DNA of 64,000 bases from Nocardia rhamnosiphila NBRC 108938 (GTDB lineage: Bacteria > Actinomycetota > Actinomycetes > Mycobacteriales > Mycobacteriaceae), in the NCBI RefSeq assembly GCF_000720425.1, contig NZ_JOAJ01000007.1, positions 124,001 through 188,000 on the forward strand. Direction: 5' to 3'. A program made the position numbers and the translations under genes. The notes under the pieces were generated by a model. It did not search any database. It was not told the DNA's origin and saw nothing but the letters and a program-made list of their open reading frames with translations. Every line of letters begins with the position of its first letter. The stretch's first letter is position 1. Of this stretch, positions 61,196 through 64,000 are shown piece by piece.

Positions 61196-61564
61196 ATGGA
61201 TTTCATGCCCAAAGCGCTACCAGCCATCGACATGACCACCCCGCTGTGCTGCCCACCGGTCGCGGCCGGCCCGGTCGACGACGAGGCCGCCCTACACGTC
61301 GCCCTCCGGCTCAAAGCCCTCGCCGACCCCGTCCGGGTGAAACTGATGTCGCTGTTGCTGGCAAGCCCTGAGGAAGGCCGCAACGGCGGAGAACTCGCCG
61401 ACGCGGTCGGACTGTCGGAGTCGACGGTCAGTCACCACCTCGGCCAGCTCCGCAAGGCCGGGCTCGTGAACTCCGAACGTCAGGGCATGAGCGTCATCCA
61501 CCGCGTCCACCGCGACGCGCTGGCAGCACTCTGCGTGGTCCTCGACCCCAACTGCTGCCGGTAA
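61196..61564 (+). CDS. arsR: ArsR-family repressor, second copy
   Basis: 122 residues from ATG 61,196 (ATG 61,205 is an alternative). wHTH with ALADPVRVKLMSLLL and SESTVSHHLGQLRKAGL. Cys pairs sit at the ends: PLCCPP near residue 19 and PNCC at the C-terminus. The central helix lacks the CVC of arsR1, so arsenite is probably sensed by a different Cys arrangement. It faces arsI and likely controls the leftward operon. Confidence 0.93.
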   Translation: MDFMPKALPAIDMTTPLCCPPVAAGPVDDEAALHVALRLKALADPVRVKLMSLLLASPEEGRNGGELADAVGLSESTVSHHLGQLRKAGLVNSERQGMSVIHRVHRDALAALCVVLDPNCCR

Positions 61565-62185
61565 CCTGCAACTGAACTGTCGTGCATTCCGGCTCGCGAA
61601 AACGGTCAAGCGGTGAGCGTCCAAGCCTCTTGTAACCCGTGAGCCCCCGGCGTGGGTTCCGCGGGCCATGCGCACAGCAATCACGGTATCCACCAGGCGG
61701 GCATCGGCCGGTCGACCCCCTGCGCGGCGACGGGCGATTCGCCTCAAGCCGTGGTCTCCTCGAGGTAATGGAGCGGTGTCGACATCAGCTCGGTTGCGAG
61801 CAGCATCGTGCCACCGAATGACGATGCGGTTGACCACTGCAAGGCGAACCCAGGACAAGGATTTCGCCGAGGTGCCGACCTGGCCGGGTAAAAGCCTGGA
61901 GGACAGCATCAAAGAGGTCCGGCTCAGCTCCCGTGACGCATACGCTCTGAACGGGCCGGAGGCCGCGGCATCCTCCCGGCTCCGTCAGTGACGATCGCAG
62001 AACACCTGAATTCTTAATGGGCCCATGGGATGCGGTGGCCGAACAGCGGCAACGATTGCGCTCCGCCGGGGGCGGCCCGGCGGAGCTGACCGGCGCAGAA
62101 TCCGAACTCCCTCGGACGCGAAAGATTTCGCCAAGACACTCATCTGCGGTTTGTAACCCGTCAAGGGGTAGAGGCGATGGATCAT
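61565..62185. other. Intergenic stretch without confident gene
   Basis: About 620 bases. A + frame near 61,850-61,990 reads KDFAEVPTWPGKSLEDSIKE and is protein-like but lacks an RBS and a domain. Nothing else supported. Confidence 0.45.
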
Positions 62186-62210
62186 CCGGAATACGCGAAC
62201 CGTATTCCGG
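62186..62210. promoter_or_regulatory. Perfect 10-bp inverted repeat before the GYD-repeat gene
   Basis: CCGGAATACG (62,186-62,195) and CGTATTCCGG (62,201-62,210) around a five-base loop, seven bases before the GGAG ribosome-binding site. Either an operator or an mRNA stem that could hinder ribosome access. Confidence 0.75.
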
Positions 62211-62224
62211 ATAGGAGATCGATC

Positions 62225-62662
62225 ATGTCGACTACCATTGTGGCGCGCCACGGATTGCGCTACACCTCGCTTCGGATCGCGCTGCTCGGTGCGCTACTCG
62301 CTGCCCCCGCCCTGGCAGCGGCGCCGGCGTCGGCGGAACCAGGGATCGGTCCGATCACGACGCACCTCGCCCTTGTCTCCGATGACTATGACTCCTCCGG
62401 CTACGACCGGTGGGGTTATGACCGCCACGGCTACGACCGGTGGGGTTATGACCGCGATGGCTATGACCGCGCCGGCTTCGACACGTGGGGTTACGACGAG
62501 GACGGTTACAACGAGGACGGTTACGACCGGTGGGACTATACGCGCGACGGATGCCGTATCGACGGCAACGATCAGAAGTGGGCAATCCGCCGGATCTGCG
62601 ATGCCTGGCGGGCACGCGTGGCGGCTGCCGGCCCCAACGCCGACCGAACCGGTCTCCTGTAG
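62225..62662 (+). CDS. Secreted GYD five-residue-repeat protein
   Basis: 145 residues from ATG 62,225 with GGAG upstream. A classical signal peptide (residues 1-~39: Arg-rich start, LRIALLGALLAAPALAA, cleavage after ASA). From ~57 to ~107 it consists of about ten five-residue units of the form (D/W)GYDR: WGYDR, HGYDR, WGYDR, DGYDR, AGFDT, WGYDE, DGYNE, DGYDR, WDYTR. The C-terminal part has two Cys (DGC and RRICDAW), perhaps disulfide-bonded. No recognised domain. Could be a wall- or ion-binding repeat protein. Confidence 0.85.
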   Translation: MSTTIVARHGLRYTSLRIALLGALLAAPALAAAPASAEPGIGPITTHLALVSDDYDSSGYDRWGYDRHGYDRWGYDRDGYDRAGFDTWGYDEDGYNEDGYDRWDYTRDGCRIDGNDQKWAIRRICDAWRARVAAAGPNADRTGLL

Positions 62663-62849
62663 TAGCCGCACCTGGAAGACGAAAGCCCGCCGCCCGGCTT
62701 ACCAGCCAGGACGGGTGCCGACCCGGGGAGGATCCCCGAACTCACCGAACGCGTATACGGCATCGCGGATTCGGCCGACGGGAAACTGAAGGGTCCGGCG
62801 AGGTGTCCGCTATCGGAGTCGTCTGTGTGACAGTCGGTTCCGCTCCGAT
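62663..62849. other. Short non-coding stretch
   Basis: No supported gene on the + strand; the minus-strand frame of the following entry ends at 62,850. Confidence 0.4.
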
Positions 62850-63638
62850 TCAGGGTGTAGACGGCCGACCTTCGACTGGTTGGACGTGCTGCTTGTATAG
62901 GAAATCCGCAGAGCGGCGGTGGTCCGGTCGAAGCGTGGAAGTGCGCTCGGATTGGAGATCGATGATGTCGACAGCAGCTACGAGTGGCAGGGGCAGGCAC
63001 CATACCGGACTCAGGGCGGCGCGGTGGACACAGCTGCCCACGCGACCGCATCGATTTCGGCAAACAGGATCTAGTGTTCGTATATTAAATACACTGGCTA
63101 TTTGCATAATTCGTGGGCAACGAGGACTGGGTGTCCGAGATCGAGGAGTCCGGGAACTGCGGGCCCATGCCAGTGCAGGCTTTCCCTCGTGCGAGCGGAA
63201 GATCCAGATTCTGCCTGCCGTCTCCCGGCATCGGTTCGGGAAGGTCGCGCGGCGGCATCGGACTTCCGGTTCGCGAATCCGTCGAGCCTCCCAACTCGGT
63301 CGCCGCAGTCGCGGAGGGTTTTTCGCTTCATTGCTTGATCCTTTCTGGGGGTAGCCCGCGAGGGAGAAGATGAGGATTCCGTAGACCGCCAGTCCGAGCA
63401 GTATCGGAAGCGGGATGCGGCATTCGGGGTCGAGGGCGACCCACAGCGCGTACGCGGCCGGAGGCAGGCAGAGTACGGCCGCGAGAGTTTCTCCCCAGGC
63501 GACCAGTTTGTTCGCCTTCGCGCGGCGGGCCGGATCGGTGAGGGTCGCGTCGGAGATCTTCTCACCGTATCCCTCGCTCGGGCTCGTCGCGACTCCCCGG
63601 AATCCTTTCCAGGCCACGAAAGCACAGAGCACGGCCAC
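62850..63638 (-). CDS. Small membrane protein, C-terminal half doubtful
   Basis: 262-codon frame from GTG 63,638. The first ~105 residues are credible: helices AVLCAFVAWKGF, LAAVLCLPPAAYALWVAL and LPILLGLAVYGILIFSLAG, with a conserved-looking ISDATLTDPARRAKANK segment between. Beyond KGSSNEAKNPP the sequence is Arg-rich and irregular, which suggests a frameshift that bypassed the natural stop near 63,320. No family named. Lies downstream of the ABC permease on the same strand. Confidence 0.5.
   Translation of the reverse strand: MAVLCAFVAWKGFRGVATSPSEGYGEKISDATLTDPARRAKANKLVAWGETLAAVLCLPPAAYALWVALDPECRIPLPILLGLAVYGILIFSLAGYPQKGSSNEAKNPPRLRRPSWEARRIREPEVRCRRATFPNRCRETAGRIWIFRSHEGKPALAWARSSRTPRSRTPSPRCPRIMQIASVFNIRTLDPVCRNRCGRVGSCVHRAALSPVWCLPLPLVAAVDIIDLQSERTSTLRPDHRRSADFLYKQHVQPVEGRPSTP
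62935..63050 (+). pseudogene. Possible truncated copy of the GYD-repeat gene start
   Basis: TTGGAGATCGATGATGTCGAC at 62,956 on resembles the RBS/start region of the GYD gene (AGGAGATCGATCATGTCGAC at 62,213 on), differing at few positions. Similarity fades after about eight codons and no repeats follow. Overlaps the doubtful tail of the minus-strand frame. Confidence 0.4.
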
Positions 63639-63819
63639 CGATAGGAATCGACCCGACGGTAAAAGCGTGCATCACCCCTCCTCGGCGAACTCGGGTCGTG
63701 CCCGGCCCCTCCTGCCTTTCGCGATGGCACTGCGCCGAGCGCGAGTACCGAGGTGCGTCCAGAGCACGGGCCCTGGCCCGCAGCCAGCTGCGACCGCGGG
63801 GCCAGGCCCGGGGCGCAGT

Positions 63820-64000
63820 TCAGGAGCGCAGATCGCGCCGATCGAACCGAAGGAACCCCAGTGAGACGAGTCCCACGCCGGCCACCAGCAGTACCGCGGT
63901 ATCGGCCCATTGCATTCCATGACGCAACGGCTCGCCACCGATGTAGTAGTGGAACGGCGAAAGGTATTTCAGCCACTCCGCGCCGATCGCCCCGGCGAGG
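63820..64000 (-). CDS. ABC-2-type transporter permease, C-terminal fragment
   Basis: The last 59 codons of a gene entering from the right edge. They read LAGAIGAEWLKYLSPFHYYI, GGEPLRHGMQW and a final helix TAVLLVAGVGLVSLGFLRF ending RRDLRS. The last transmembrane helix plus the xPFxYY and RRDL tail are typical of ABC-2-type permeases for antibiotics or lipids. The partner ATPase would lie outside. Confidence 0.7.
   Translation of the reverse strand, partial: LAGAIGAEWLKYLSPFHYYIGGEPLRHGMQWADTAVLLVAGVGLVSLGFLRFDRRDLRS

Overview
The DNA is GC-rich with actinobacterial codon usage. The gene content (type VII secretion-like WXG100 proteins, a mycobacterial-type CadI/ArsI lyase, low-molecular-weight arsenate reductases) points to a mycolata actinomycete, most likely Nocardia or a close relative. 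This is inferred from gene content, not from a marker gene.

Region 1 (1-37.3 kb, minus strand). This is a three-gene operon whose last gene is exceptional. A single reading frame starts at 34,169 and has no stop codon down to the left edge of the window, so it encodes at least 11,389 residues and continues outside. I read it through with the reverse-strand codons on positions 3k to 3k+2. It begins with a WXG100-like, hydrophobic N-terminus, an Ala/Pro-rich linker and a SecA-like ATPase. It then runs through a mosaic of modules: four papain-fold (C/H/D) toxin-deamidase-like domains, an ADP-ribosyltransferase-like domain, two GHKL-like ATP-binding domains, an EreA/ChaN-like domain, a PP2C phosphatase, a degenerate kinase-like domain, two HExxH zincins, a GT4 glycosyltransferase, an MFS-like membrane domain and a calpain-like protease. 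Between them sit arrays of DNA-binding folds: five XRE, two TetR, at least seven LuxR and seven GntR units. A short motif of the form DxIGSRP recurs between modules. Upstream lie a WXG-like/Pro-rich protein with a catalytically dead zincin domain and a protein with an immunity-like (YezG-type) segment.

Region 2 (37.6-44.2 kb). Two diverged copies of a ~440-bp direct repeat, each beginning at the 3' end of a tRNA-like sequence, flank a small segment. It holds a metallo-beta-lactamase-fold hydrolase, a cytochrome P450, a divergent LysR regulator and a lipoprotein.

Region 3 (44.2-52.5 kb). Regulator/transporter pairs: TetR with a DHA2-type MFS pump across a palindromic operator; a SulP permease/MerR operon behind a textbook 19-bp-spacer MerR promoter, in which sulP is broken by an IS5-family element and by a one-base deletion; and MarR with a Bcr/CflA-type MFS pump.

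Region 4 (52.6-61.6 kb). An arsenic-resistance island: arsR, acr3, an arsC-like gene with a Lys for the P-loop Arg, a canonical arsC and the arsA ATPase run rightward. An alpha/beta hydrolase, an ArsO-like flavoprotein, an MFS exporter and the ArsI/CadI C-As lyase run leftward. A second arsR closes the island, and both arsR promoters share the same operator core.

Region 5 (61.6-64 kb). A secreted protein made of GYD-type five-residue repeats, preceded by a perfect 10-bp inverted repeat, then a small membrane protein and the 3' end of an ABC-2-type permease.
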